Assembly (NCBI RefSeq): GCF_910592395.1
Contig: NC_088311.1
Coordinates: 15,502,501 to 15,566,500 of the forward strand
DNA: 64,000 nt
Direction of reading: 5' to 3'
From: Lineus longissimus
Taxonomy: Eukaryota > Nemertea > Pilidiophora > Heteronemertea > Lineidae
The notes under the pieces are model-generated. The model searched no databases, was not told the origin of the DNA, and worked only from the letters and a program-made list of their open reading frames with translations. The stretch's first letter is position 1. The number at the start of each line of letters is the position of its first letter. Of this stretch, positions 23,319-35,100 are shown one piece after another. The translations under genes and the position numbers were made by a program.

Positions 23319-23639
23319 GCCGCCGGCCCTTCTGAAACATCGGTGAACTATGATGCTGCCTATGATCAATCCGAAACATCAATCTGAAACGTCCGTCAAC
23401 CAGAATGAACAAGACTCAGGGAGCTTCACGTACCAAGTTACTGATGCAAACTACGACACAGATTTTCAACTTCATGAATGACCAAAGGCTATCAATAAAG
23501 TGAGCAATTGCTTCATAGAACCATGGAAGTTGAGTAAAGTCCAGTTGGCGAATGCCACTAGTTTGAATGTTGAACAATTCTGGGAACTTGTGTGGCACCA
23601 AAGGGGCTCTGTAACACGGTCTCTAGGATTAGATATTTC

Positions 23640-24430
23640 CGCTCGCGTCATGCTCTATCGTTTTTAAAATGAGGAGTTATCCTGATTTTATTGATATCTG
23701 TGCCATTTTTCAAATAGAAAAAGTTACAGCTCAGAGTATCTTCTGGAAACAACTAACGCATTTCGTGATAAATATCTGTCAGATTCTGATCAGGTTATGG
23801 ACACCAGCAACAAGTGAGGATATGGACGAGTTATACAGAGAAATAAAACGACACGAGTCTCCTTTCCATCGTGAGCTTCTGTCTAAATTCATGGGATCCT
23901 GCTGGCAAGGATCGACAGGCGGTAGGGATTTCTATTGAGCCAAAAAAGATACGGACATTGAATTCAATGGATTACGAATGCCAGAAGAATTTGTTTTATC
24001 CCGAAGTGGCCATTGCCTCACAGCCACCACACTTGTTGATACATCTGGATACATAGTTAGAACTATGCCATTAGGGCTGCAACAACCCCTAGGTGTGGTG
24101 ATAGCCAACTCAGTGGGCTACAGTTGAGCATTGAAGAGGATCAGGTTTCCTGTTGAATCAAAGCACTTCTTCGAGGGACGGATTCTTACGTTGTCGTTCT
24201 TGCTGCAGATAAGGGGTATGTTTTTGTACCGACACATGTGAACTTGTTGGAGAACCCTGAAAATGTTAAGCAGTGGTCTCAGCAGAATGACTGTTTTATA
24301 GTTAGGCCCTCAGCTAAGGTTGACGACATTGTTCAAGTGCGAGATGGAAAGTTTGAGATGGTGAGCTCCCCTAGATACCCTGTCCGCAGACAGCCGGGCT
24401 ATAGTTGGCCAATTACGTGCCTCGGTTGAA
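23640..24430 (+). pseudogene. Degraded coding sequence, unidentified
   Basis: Open stretches occur at 23720-23937 (ending TGGRDFY), in another frame at 23871-24056, and at 24238-24429. They change frame at about 23900 and 23960, where peptide-like sequence continues. This looks like a decayed gene, possibly of a transposon. No catalytic motif was recognised. Confidence 0.3.
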
Positions 24431-24639
24431 CAGTTTCATGGGGTGATTCACCAGGAGTACATATTACATCTCAGTATACTAGGGGTAACGAATATGCTGC
24501 GATACACTGATCATTATATTCGAAATATAAACCATCTCAGTATAACCCAGTATATTCTAATCATAACACATATCACCGCCAGAATACTGATCTCAGTATA
24601 ACAAACTCAACTCAGTATTCCAACCCATTTCGTGCACCG

Positions 24640-25625
24640 ATCTTGAAGATAAGCATCAGCGCTCGCTCTGGGCGATGGTGTATTGGGCGAACAACCTATC
24701 TTGAAGACAAGCATCAGTGCTAGCTCTGGGCGATGGTGTATTGGGGGAACAACCCATCTTGAAGACAAGCATCCGTGCTAGCTCTGGGCGATGGTGAATT
24801 GGGGAAACAACCCATCTTGAAGACAAGCATCCGTGCTAGCTCTGGGCGATGGTGAATTGGGGAAACAACCCATCTTGAAGACAAGCATCCGTGCTAGCTC
24901 TGGGCGATGGTGAATTGGGGAAACAACCCATCTTGAAGACAAGCATCAGTGCTAGCTCTGGGCGATGGTGTATTGGGGGAACAACCCATCTTGAAGACAA
25001 GCATCCGTGCTAGCTCTGGGCGATGGTGAATTGGGGAAACAACCCATCTTGAAGACATGCATCCGTGCTAGCTCTGAGCGATGGTGAATTGGGGGAACAA
25101 CCCACCTTGAAGACAAGCAACAGTATTAGCTCTGGGCGATGGTGTATTGGGGGAACAACCCATCTTGAAGACAAGCATCATTGCTAGCTCTGGGCGATGG
25201 TGTATTGAGGGAACAACCCATCTTGAAGACAAGCATCAGTGCTAGTTCTGGGCGATGGTGTATTGGGGGAACAACCCATCTTGAAGACAAGCAACAGTAC
25301 CAGCTTTGGGTGATGGTGTATTGATGGAACAACCCATCTTGAAGACAAGCATCAGTACTAGCTCTGGGTGATGGTGTATTGAGGGAACAACCCATCTTGA
25401 AGACAAGCATCAGTGCTAGTTCTGGGCGATGGTGTATTCGGGGAACAACCCATCTTGAAGACAAGCAACAGTACTAGCTCTGGGTGATGGTGTATTGATG
25501 GAACAACCCATCTTGAAGACAAGCATCAGTACTAGCTCTGGGTGATGGTGTATTGAGGGAACAACCCATCTTGAAGATAAGCATCAGTGCTAGTTCTGGG
25601 CGACGGTGAATTGGGGGAAGAATCA
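24640..25625. repeat. 58-bp satellite, about 17 units
   Basis: The unit contains CATCTTGAAGACAAGCATC, GCTAGCTCTGGGCGATGG and TGTATTGGGGGAACAA. Units differ by a few substitutions and can be grouped into subtypes (ATTGGGGGAAC, ATTGATGGAAC, ATTGAGGGAAC) whose order suggests higher-order amplification of two- or three-unit blocks. Because 58 is not a multiple of three, a stop-free minus-strand frame (25126-25464) cycles through a 58-residue peptide period. I treat that frame as incidental. An AT-rich CTCAGTATA-rich stretch precedes the array (24470-24630). Confidence 0.9.
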
Positions 25626-25639
25626 ATTAAAACATATTG

Positions 25640-26430
25640 TGTTCGTATTTACATGTATTCATTACCGTCAATTCTTAGAGTATATAGATATATTCACCAA
25701 CATGATGGTATTACATCATACATGTATTTGAGGCAGCAACAAAAGCAAACACAAAGAAAGCCTGCTCAAAAACGATGTACACAGGAACGTTTTGTAGCTT
25801 ATGCACTTTCACCAATATCTGGGAAAAGTTCAGGACGATTACTGTACATTCAAAAACCAACCAACAATTGGTATTCTGTGGATGGTACAGATCTTTTAAA
25901 GTAACAGTCCGTGGGGATAGTTAACGAATAAATTCTTATACACGTTTAGGTCTAATTCATGGCAGGACTCTGTGATTTTCAACCGACCCAATAAACCTGG
26001 AATCACTCGATACGATGGCACCATGAATCCTCATTACACCAACACATTGTAACGTTATCAACTACCAATCACTTTCCATCATTCTTTATAGAAAGAATCC
26101 GCTATTTTCATTGCCAATTTCTTCGTCCTATTAGCTGTTTATCCTACTCAACTTCCGGCGGATCTTTTGAAATGCACAAGCAATCGTCTAAAGGAATAGA
26201 GTACTTGAAGCAACAAAGCTTCGAACAATCAGAAGTAATCGAAACGATTTGAAAATGTGGAAATATTGAGCTATTTCCCAAGGCCAGGTCAGGATTGACA
26301 TTCTACCTCGAAGAAAGCAACAATTTTTCAGGTCAGAGATTTCCCTTTTACTCCTGGTTTGATCATTTAACATCATAAGGCTCCAATGAAGTCTTCTCAA
26401 CAATCTATTCCCCGACTGAAGTAACTGGCT
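25640..26430. other. No gene recognised
   Basis: A 105-residue frame starts inside the satellite's last unit and runs to 25904 but lacks domain or splice support. Confidence 0.35.
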
Positions 26431-26435
26431 GCAGA

Positions 26436-26551
26436 CTAACCTTCGTCATCATTGTCATCATCATCGTTGTCATCACCTTCATCATTTTCCATCCCTTCGT
26501 CCACATCAGTGGCTCCCTCTTCATCTAATGAAACATCTGAACCTTCCAGAC
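26436..26551 (-). CDS. Acidic C-terminal exon of unknown gene
   Basis: On the minus strand an acceptor TTGTTATCGTTCAG precedes 26551. The exon reads LEGSDVSLDEEGATDVDEG and then a run of Asp/Glu/Asn residues, ending at TAG 26438-26436. It starts with two bases completing a phase-1 codon. The strongly acidic tail suggests a nuclear or chromatin-type protein, but this is weak. No upstream exon with matching phase was found. Confidence 0.4.
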
Positions 26552-27285
26552 CTGAACGATAACAAAGACAAAGATAGGATTATAAGTTACCAAATATCAT
26601 AAGACAAGTCACTGGGATTACGTCTCGTCAGCTCACCCTGAACAAAACTTTAAATGTGCATTTTTGCATCACTGACCAGCTGACGTGGACAAATTACCAC
26701 CTCATAATTCAATCATATTACCAGTATGCTGTACACTTCAGTTCTGTTAAAGTGACCTTTAGTTATGACTGCCCAAACTGCATATGGACAATATTCTAAG
26801 GAAATCAGATTATACGCCCAGTATATCGCATTATAACATTATTCTATGTCATTATATGACCAGGATACGTTAATAATACTGGCGTATCACAGGATTCATT
26901 CAGAAATGCTTACAAATATTGGGAAGATATCCTGGCCTGCAGTACTATGGGAATTATTTACGTGTCCTTAAGTATAATTATATAATTAATAACTTTTTTT
27001 TAAATATTTCAGCATATCGCCTGGTTTCGTCGTGATATCCAATTATATGACACAGTCTATTCGGGAAGTGTATTCCTTTGATAGTGGGGATAAATGTCAA
27101 TATATGTCAGTATTTTTGTGAGTAGAGCGGCAGTCCTTTTCTACCTCATTCATCCCGCGTTCTGGCAGCTAAAGGCGTGTGTTAATCCGCAAATAACATC
27201 ACCTAAACCAAATTATTGCTCATCAATTTATTTTGTATTCAACTCAGTATATATACAGTACAAACAAATGATATTTTACGAATAA

Positions 27286-27408
27286 AACAAAGCCTTGCGC
27301 CCCATCCGGTCCGTCTCATCCTCCTCTTCGGACATGTTTCTATCGTTTCCCACAGGTTCTCTCAGGTCGTGCCGAGATTGCTGTGCTTCCTCCTCGCTTG
27401 AAAGGCTG
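27286..27408 (-). CDS. Possible acidic exon
   Basis: After TTTCAG at about 27408 the minus strand reads LSSEEEAQQSRHDLREPVGN and on through SEEEDETDRMGR, stopping at 27286. It resembles the exon at 26436-26551 in composition, but the phases do not connect directly. Confidence 0.25.
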
Positions 27409-27843
27409 AAATTTTAACAACGGAATGATTATTAAATCGGTTTTTGGTGTTCTTTGTACATTTAATTGTCAATTTGCCTACTGTGGGTAAATATGCTATC
27501 ATATAATGCCCTCTCAAGACTCCGGGCTTGAGCTTGTGCAACGTGTTTGATGTTCCTCATACCTCTTTTTTTCGACCAATACAATAGACAACTAGCGAAT
27601 CAATGACTTTTTATTGCTTGTATTCCCTAAACAAAGAGAGAAATCAACAAAATTTGCCCCCCTCACACACGCACACACGCACAGTTACAGTCCTAATTCA
27701 AAGTTAATTTATTGTCCCGCTACACTGAAAGCTGTAGACCTCTGAAGTAATCGACCGAACCCATGGACCCCTGGTTACTCTAAGCATGGACGTTATCCTC
27801 GAGATAAGCCGAATGCTCCTCCCCTCGCACACGTTAGATATAA

Positions 27844-28245
27844 TCAAGCTCGGTCATAAGTGCTGGACAGTGCAGAAAGGCGCAAGGTTTGAGAGCCTTG
27901 TGTGTTGCTAGACTTAAATCTTCGAAAAGATACCAGGAGCCCATCGGATTCGACCGTCAGGTCGAACAAGTGAAGGCAGTTGGCTAGACGGGATTTAGTC
28001 GAAGGGAGCATCTCCCCCACCCTAAGAAAGGCACTGAAACCAAGTACTAGGGCAGTCTGAAACATGACCGAGTTATAGTGTGAAGACGTAACAAGTGGGG
28101 CCGCAACCAATAATTTGGAAAGGATTTCCCTGGTAACGGGCAAGCGGACATCCGGGTGCGCACGCAAATGTTTGGCGGTGCAAAGTAATTTAGCCACAAC
28201 GAATGATTTGGTCGGGTCAGCCATGTCATTAAAGAGGTTGAATAG
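27844..28245 (-). pseudogene. Tyrosine recombinase, C-terminal catalytic fragment (truncated)
   Basis: The minus strand encodes MADPTKSFVVAKLL through the box-I arginine motif FSAFLRVGEML, then strands leading to the middle of the catalytic domain, ending at 27844. The later HxxR and tyrosine motifs expected about 80-100 residues on are absent, so the enzyme is truncated. It belongs with the N-terminal fragment at 28943-29287, from which a ~0.7 kb insertion separates it. In DIRS/Ngaro retroelements this enzyme integrates the circular cDNA. Confidence 0.75.
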
Positions 28246-28985
28246 CGCCTCCAGAAGCAAGCAACAGCGCCACCCGTAGCAGAAATAAGAACTGCTTAGT
28301 GACGTCATGGTTTCCATATACGGCATCTCATTTCCATATTTTTACAACCTTATTTACTACGAGTTATAGATATGCCAGTAGCACGTGGATCATGCCGGGC
28401 GGCGCTGTCCAGTGTTTCCACTATGGGTTACATAATCGGCTACAAAGAGGCCAGTGTTCTCGTAAATGAAGTTAGCAATGATAGCGAAAGAATGTTAGTG
28501 TATGTTACGCAGTCAATAGCGATAGTAGTGAGTTGGAGAGAGGAGAAAATGGAAAATGGAGAGAATAGTAGTATGGATTTCGAGTCCCAAGAAGAAACTT
28601 TGCAAAGTTTTCATCAAACTGATAATCATATTCCTTCCTTCTCTGTCTCCAACAATTAAAAGTTGCTGCAGTCACCCTGATGCGTTTATCCGCGAGCGAA
28701 TCGACGAGACGAGGCATTTTTCAAGCATCCGAATGGTACCTTACAGATCCGCAAGGGGCGCGTTACCGAAAATGTTGCAAAAATCAATAACGTGATCGTA
28801 AATATTGTCATATTTTTCAAGATGAGAGTATGTAAATGATACGCAAACGGTAAACCAATGAAAGGCCAGTATCTATTGAACCTTACAAATGATTTGGGGG
28901 CCTTGAAACTCCTTATATTTATCAATGAAACCTTATTCTCGCCTAAGGTTTTGACCGGGCCGTGCAAAACTCCCCTTTTTTTCCC
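28246..28985. mobile_element. Insertion of about 0.7 kb splitting the recombinase ORF
   Basis: The recombinase homology stops after ISYLHKLKG (about 28985) and resumes at MADPTK (about 28235). The intervening sequence has no terminal inverted repeats that I can define, and its edges are accurate only to about 10 bp. It contains a plus-strand frame of 95 codons (28372-28659) with no recognisable domain. Confidence 0.55.
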
Positions 28986-29287
28986 GGGCAGTTCCCTTTA
29001 AGCTTATGTAAATAGGATATAGCCGACATGCTGGACGCAATAGACGAAGGGGAATACCCACGGCCGTGCAAAAAGGCAATGAAAAGAGTTAAAATGGGCA
29101 CCGAAATAGGAAGACATAGTTTCGTTTTGATGCAGTCATTGAAAAATTGAGCGAAAATGTCCCAGGTCCTACGATAAGCCACCATAGTGGACGATGCAAC
29201 CATGTTACTGCGTAATTCACTCAACGCAGATTCCATCCATCCGGGTAAAGCTCTGGAGGAATCGGTGTGGGCGTTGGGTCCGCCCAA
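28950..29287 (-). pseudogene. Tyrosine recombinase, N-terminal core-binding domain
   Basis: The peptide AYRRTWDIFAQFF through SPSSIASSMSAISYLHKLKG is the helical SAM-like domain of YR-retroelement recombinases. Its reading frame overlaps the end of the RT-RNase H ORF by about 67 bp in a different frame, so expression would need frameshifting or reinitiation. That overlap is common in DIRS/Ngaro-type elements. The catalytic half is displaced by an insertion. Confidence 0.75.
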
Positions 29288-31077
29288 GGCGCCCGTTTGC
29301 AGAACGCATGTATCTGTAAACGAGAAAGCATGTCAGCGAATACATTCTTTTTCCCAGGAATATGCTTTGCTCTCACAACGATATTATGCACGAGGCAGGC
29401 TTTTACCAGGGACCGTACCAGGGACATTATCTGCGGTTCTTTAGATCTTTGTTTGTTTATGACGGACACTATGGCTTGGTTATCAGTGAAGAATACTATG
29501 TTCTGGTTGGCCCAATTTTTGCCCCATATCAAAACGGCTAACACGATAGGGAACAGCTCCAAGGTGGCGATGTTAAACTGTCTCCATGCCACGGGCCAGA
29601 TCCCGTAAAACCAATGAGTTTTATATAGAGCGCCAAATCCGATGCTGTCCGAGGAATCCGTGAAGAGCTGTAGTTGATTATTTGAGAACCAGTTGTCGCC
29701 ATGAAAAAATGATCTTCCGTTAAATTGGTCAAGAAAAGCACGCCAAACGAGGAGGTCCTCTTTAGCCTGCTTGGTAATACGAATATGATGATATGGGTTA
29801 GCGTAACCTATCGTAAGATCAATGAGCCGCCTGGAAAATGCACGGCCCGGCAGAACAACGGAACAGGCAAAATTGAGGCACCCAAGCAGTGACTGAAACT
29901 CAAACAGCATGGCTTTGTTTTTGGATAAAAAATAATCAAGTTTTAGCTTAAACTTTGAAATCTTATCCACGGGCAATCGGGCCTCCATTTTTTCTGCATC
30001 AAGAGTAATGCCAAGGAATGGAAGAGCAATTGCTGGTCCGAAGGTTTTTTCCGTGGCCAGCGGAATGCCTACCTCTTCACAAAAGGCCTCAAATTTTTCC
30101 AAGTCCCTCTTAGAGGCGTCCTTGGAGAGCGAAATAAAAAGAAAATCGTCCAGCACATGGACCACGGAAGAAAAACCCAGCTTATTCAGGCAAATCCATT
30201 CTATGGCAGTGCTAAACCTTTCGAAATGGGAGCAGGAAATGCTGGCCCCCATCGGTAACACCCGATCCATATAGTATTTTCCCCGCCACTCGAAGCCAAG
30301 CAAGGGGTAATCTTCGGGAGCAATGGGAATGATACGGAAAGCCGACTTAACGTCACATTTCGCCAGGTAAACCTGTTTGTCCTGCTGTTTGATGAAGGAA
30401 ATTGCATCATAGATGGAAGAATATTTAACACTAGTAAGATCTTTGGGGATGCCCTTATTAATGGAATCGCCTTGGCGAGGGTACGACAGGTTGTGGATCA
30501 TACGAAAGTCCCCAGGTTCTTTCTTAGGGACAACACCAATGGGGGATGCCCTAAAATCGGGCGTAGGTGGAGAATCAAACGGGCCGAGAATTCTACCTTC
30601 TTGTAGCTCAGATGCAATTTTCTTATCGATGACCTCTGGATGCTTACTAGCCGACGGCGAGTTCGGGCAGAAACTACTAGCGCGAACTCCCTGATATTCT
30701 AAACGGAAGCCGTCCGTGAAACCATCCAGCAGAAATGTGGTTAATTCATGGTCGTAACCTTCTAAATATTCCGCTAGGACTTGAGGCTTAATTGGCGTCG
30801 GCAGCCGGCTTTGCATTGGATAGGTTGTTTTAGCGTCTAGCGGGGTTAGGTATGGTGACAATGGATTTTGGTCGAGGGTTAGACATGGCTGATGGGGAGG
30901 ATGATTGGGAAGAACTAAGGGCTGGTTTACCGTTGCCGCGGTTCTGGCTGACGCACTGAACTGCCCCGTGCGGGCCTCCACATTCGAAGCATTTATGGGG
31001 AAACTTGCAGCCAGAACACGGTCTCCCACCATTGTATCTCCAGCAGGTTCCCGCTGGAAACTTTCGGTAAGAGGCAC
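29221..31077 (-). CDS. Reverse transcriptase-RNase H of a YR retroelement
   Basis: A 618-codon uninterrupted frame. Roughly residues 155-370 are the RT: SPIGVVPKKEPGDFRMIHNL, KCDVKSAFR, the active-site VLDDFLF and FLGITLD. Residues about 470-595 are RNase H: QLFTDSSDSIGFGAL, LELFPIVLA, FFTDNQAIVSVIN and KHIPGKKNVFADMLSR. No DAM-type methylase domain lies between RNase H and the recombinase, which favours Ngaro over classical DIRS1. The product would copy element RNA into cDNA in virus-like particles. It overlaps the end of gag by about 250 bp. Intactness suggests relatively recent activity, although gag and the recombinase are broken. Confidence 0.88.
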   Translation of the reverse strand: MPLTESFQREPAGDTMVGDRVLAASFPINASNVEARTGQFSASARTAATVNQPLVLPNHPPHQPCLTLDQNPLSPYLTPLDAKTTYPMQSRLPTPIKPQVLAEYLEGYDHELTTFLLDGFTDGFRLEYQGVRASSFCPNSPSASKHPEVIDKKIASELQEGRILGPFDSPPTPDFRASPIGVVPKKEPGDFRMIHNLSYPRQGDSINKGIPKDLTSVKYSSIYDAISFIKQQDKQVYLAKCDVKSAFRIIPIAPEDYPLLGFEWRGKYYMDRVLPMGASISCSHFERFSTAIEWICLNKLGFSSVVHVLDDFLFISLSKDASKRDLEKFEAFCEEVGIPLATEKTFGPAIALPFLGITLDAEKMEARLPVDKISKFKLKLDYFLSKNKAMLFEFQSLLGCLNFACSVVLPGRAFSRRLIDLTIGYANPYHHIRITKQAKEDLLVWRAFLDQFNGRSFFHGDNWFSNNQLQLFTDSSDSIGFGALYKTHWFYGIWPVAWRQFNIATLELFPIVLAVLIWGKNWANQNIVFFTDNQAIVSVINKQRSKEPQIMSLVRSLVKACLVHNIVVRAKHIPGKKNVFADMLSRLQIHAFCKRAPWADPTPTPIPPELYPDGWNLR

Positions 31078-31656
31078 CAGGATTTGTTGCTCTCACCCAA
31101 AGTTCCCATAGGGGTTCATCCCAGCCGTGAGGGTTAACCGCCATATTGCGGCGGAATCCCTCGTCATAGAACATCCAGTCACCCCCTCTGACCATTAAAT
31201 CTTTAACGGTGGCCTCATATCTGAGGAGCTGCTTGGATGAGGTTGGAAATTTGTCCAAATATATTGAATGGAATATAGCGAAAGCCGACTGCCATTGCGT
31301 AAAAGAAGTGATCTTAACCTTAGGGGTCCCAAATGAAAAGGTAAGGGACTCGCTCCCATCGGTGCCTGCCCCATTTATCTTAAAAGATTGCTTCTTGTGT
31401 GAAGCTGGGTTCAAAAGCTTGGCGATGTCGAAGTACTCGTTGGCCCAAATCTTTTCCTTGTGTTCCAACTTGACATGGGCATCTAAGGCCAAGGCAACCG
31501 AAGAAAACGAGGCACCCACCGGGACCTTCGAACCATCAGCAATGACCTGATTCTTACTAGAGAGTTGATCCGGGACAATCGTGTCAGTGACCTTGTCGCC
31601 ACGTGCCGAGTCGAGGTCCTCGACGGCAATGACCTCGGGAGGAAGAGGTGCCCCGG
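30830..31656 (-). pseudogene. Gag-like protein, C-terminal part
   Basis: It encodes about 275 residues from GAPLPPEVIAVEDL to NPARR. It includes a capsid-like helical region (FTQWQSAFAIFHSIYLD) and a Cys/His cluster CWRYNGGRPCSGC...HKCFECGG...C typical of YR-retroelement Gag zinc knuckles. The first in-frame ATG (31672) lies inside the Ginger-like terminus, so it is not the native start. Continuing across the transposon using one CCGG, this frame joins the fragment at 35861-36249 without a frame change. Confidence 0.8.
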
Positions 31657-31691
31657 TGTAAAAGAAATGCAAGTCCGCCCGGAACCGGTTT

Positions 31692-31728
31692 CCAAGGAAT
31701 GGGGGCCCTACGGGCCCCCATTCCTTGG
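31692..31728. repeat. Perfect 17-bp-arm palindrome in the Ginger-like left end
   Basis: CCAAGGAATGGGGGCCC, then TAC, then its exact inverse. Imperfect pairing extends about ten bases outward. It lies 35 bp inside the terminus and could form a cruciform or serve as a dimeric protein site. It is GC-rich, unlike its surroundings. Confidence 0.85.
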
Positions 31729-31959
31729 GAACGGTTGTCCTAACCGGACTTCCCTTCCTGGGCTACGATTCCTATATATATGAAAGGAAGGTAGGACTTT
31801 GATTACTGGGGGACTTAGATTTCTTTTACAAGTGACAAAAATTGAGGTCCCCGTAACCAATGTCCGTACCCACTTAAATTACATACGCATGTACTACGGT
31901 ATATAATAGAACATGCGTTCAAATACTAGTATTTAAAGTTTTGGGATGACTGCCAGCCA

Positions 31960-32040
31960 ATCCCCCATCGTGTAGTGGTCATGGTCCCTGCCTAGTAAGC
32001 AGAAACCGCTGGTTCGAGTCCCGCTCGGTCTATTCTTTTT
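31960..32040 (+). other. tRNA-like sequence with T-run
   Basis: CCATCGTGTAGTGGTCATGG resembles an A-box, and GCTGGTTCGAGTCCCGC a B-box/T-arm. An anticodon-like stem CTGC/GCAG encloses CTAGTAA (AGT), and a T7 tract follows at about 32035. The acceptor stem does not pair and the T-stem has a mismatch, so this is a tRNA pseudogene or SINE head, not a functional tRNA. It may still carry Pol III promoter activity. Confidence 0.45.
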
Positions 32041-32178
32041 TTGTTTATTTCTCTTCATTACATCTTGCATAATCGATTACAATCATTCGAGTGACTCAAC
32101 ATTCAATCATGATCATCAGTGTAGCCTAGGCCTATAAAACGCAAGTGGAAACTTGTATTGGCCTTCATTCCTGCCGAG

Positions 32179-35100
32179 ATGTCAACCGAAAGAACACCTC
32201 ATGACTCGCACATTATTTTTCGCTATTTACGGGACCATGCCTATCCAGCTCGTTGCAGTCTTTCGAGGAAGCGGTCCATCCGCCGAGCAGCAAAGAACAA
32301 TTTTAAGGTAAGTTTGGACTTGGATTCCTAGGAAAGCAGATCTGAGGACTAAGATTCCAAGGAAAGCTGGTCTGGGGGACTTGGATTCCGAGGAAAGCAG
32401 GTCTTGGGGACTTGGATTCCGAGGAAAGCTGATCTGGGGGACTTGGATTCCTAGGAAAGCAGGTCTTGGGACTTGGATTCCTAGAAAAGAAGGTCCGGGG
32501 GAGTTAGATTCCTAGGAAAATAGGTCCGGATGACTGGAGGAAGCTTATTTTTGAGAAGGCTATTGATGCGCTGCGTAGGATTTTGGTTATGATGTTTCAA
32601 ATTCAATCAATATATAGACCCCATGCCATAGCAATTTCCTCTCCAGCGCGAAATCTAATGGTACACCTTTTCGACAAATATGTGCAACAAATTCGGTGTT
32701 GCTGATCTAGATTTCAATACATTTTAATGCGTGTACGCACGACTACAGTGTTCATCCCAAACAGGCAATTTTGTTGCAAGCAAAAAAATTTCAAATTTCT
32801 AAAAAAAAACTAGACTGGGAAGCAACAACCATGAATGCTTTCACTGTTAACACCAGCATACGTCTTTTTACAGCTTGAACGCGGTGAACTCATGTATCGG
32901 CGACTGAAAAAGAAGATAAACGACGTCCCAGGCACTTACGATGATGCTGACCAAGATGGGGAATTACACGAAAGTCCTTGGCGCAAGGTCCTTATGACGC
33001 CAAAACAGATCGATGACGCGCTTGCGAATCTCCATTCGTCGGCCTTGGGTAAGCGATGGATGGTTAATTTATGCGTAGTGTTTACTGATGTGCTTACTGT
33101 TCTAAGGATACACTTGAACACTTATATCAAATAAGCGAATTTTAATTTGAAGGCAACTTTGGTGAAATGATCGTGGTACCGAAAATCTTTCCTCTTTTCA
33201 ACTACCATTCCAACATTTCAGGTGGGCATTTAGGAAGGGATAAAACCTTGGACAAAGTTGAAAAGCGCTATTGGTGGCAAAACCTTGTAGCCGACGTTAA
33301 TGCCTTTCTGAAGAAATGCCCAAGATGCCAGCTGGTAAACCGCAAAATGAATAAGGTCGCCCCGCCTCTTCACCCGATCCCTGTCGCTAAAGCGCAATGC
33401 TATAGAACGGTGAGTTTACACTCTTCATTGTTTATAACTAACTGCAGTATGCTCATATAAATAGCGATAGTATCTTGCATTTGAATACAATGTAATATCT
33501 CGTAATGCAGTGGTGTCCTACTGGGCAAGACGCTACAATTGATTATCTGCGTTCTAACTCTACTTTCGTTTTGTCCCCTTTTTGTGATTTCAGATTGGTA
33601 TCGATCTTATCGGGCCTCTAGAAGAGTCAAGGAATGGCAATAAATACATATGCACGACGACCTGTTACTTCTCCAAGTGGGCCCAGGCGAACCCACTACC
33701 GTCAAAACATGCAGAAGGTGTTTCGAAGGTGCTTTTCAAGTCATTCTTGTGGTAAGTTTTATAGACTAAATTTGAACAATGAATAGAGAATGAAATCAGA
33801 CAAATAAATAATTTTCCTTTCTCCTTGATCATGTTGATAGGACATAGGCATAAGACATTACTATAACTTGAGACATAGGCGATAGTCAAATTAGCGCTAC
33901 TTTGGCAGCTACATGTAAGTATAACCCATCATGCCTTACTCAGGGACAGGACTGTTCATCAATAGACATACGCATAAAAAAACATAATTCCGTATTCGTA
34001 TTCTTTATTTCAGTTTTGGTTTCGCAAGGGTTTTGATCTCCGATCAAGGGCGGGAATTCAACAACGAGATTGTGAAGGGCACAGTGACTGCTTTAGAAAT
34101 GTCGCACCACCGAACCACGGCTTACCACCCTCAGTCGAATGGATTAACTGGTAAGTAAAGGACTTGCGCAGGTTAACTTGTTAGCGCTATATAAATGCAG
34201 ACAATACATAACAAGGCCACATATTCTAATTCTGTTTTATAGGTAAATTAATTTCGCTTCATTTGTTGTATTTTTTTCTCCAGAACGTTTCAATCAGACA
34301 TTGGAAGCAATGCTACTAAAGATGGAGCCAGGTGATGACTGGGAGAACCAATTGCCTCAAGTCGTATTCGCGTACAACACCTCAAAGCACGCCTCAACGG
34401 GATTTTCTCCCTTTTTCCTCATGTATGGCAGGTAATTATTGGTCTTCTGTTGTCTAAAAGGAAAGGAAAATTGACCCAAACTTTTGACACCAAAAAAGTC
34501 TTAAATTCAGCTTAGATTGATAATAAGTAAGTGATTCGTTCTGACATGTACTTACCAGTTTCCAAGTACTAACTGGTTATCAATATTGTTTTAAGCGCTG
34601 CGTGTGTAGCTATAAGTGGTTACAATAACCTTGAATCACTCTTATTATGTGTCGCGCAAGTTCAATCATTATTCATTTTAGGGAACCCATTCTTCCTGAA
34701 GATGTGGATGAACCTGAGGGAAACGCCGAAGCAGACGAACCCCGACCAAGTGGGAGTGAACAACATGCAGAGGTCAATAAGAGAGTTACTAGAATGCGAG
34801 AGTCTATAGGGCAGAAAGTGCTTAAAAACATCAAGAAGGCCCAGGGGCGACAAGAAACGCATTACAACAAGAGGAGGATCTCTCAAAACGTGAGTGTTAG
34901 ACAAAACGTATTCATGTATTATTCATGAAAATGTTGCTTCATTTGACCATGCGAAGATGACGTCACTGATCTGAAGAAGGGAAATGTTGCAAAGAAGCTA
35001 TTGTCTAAGGCAAGTGGCACCTTACATGTATTGCAAACTTCTGTTCTCAAACTTCATATTTCTTTTTGTTGCAGGATATCCCCGTTGGAACTAAGGTCCT

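Noticed and set aside
25126-25464. Repetitive 112-codon protein
   Set aside because: It is a by-product of the 58-bp satellite; no signal peptide, start context or splice sites.
24640-25625. CRISPR-like array
   Set aside because: Units are contiguous 58-bp tandem repeats without unique spacers, in a eukaryotic context.
31960-32040. Functional tRNA-Thr gene
   Set aside because: The acceptor stem does not pair and the T-stem and anticodon stem have mismatches; kept only as a tRNA-like sequence.
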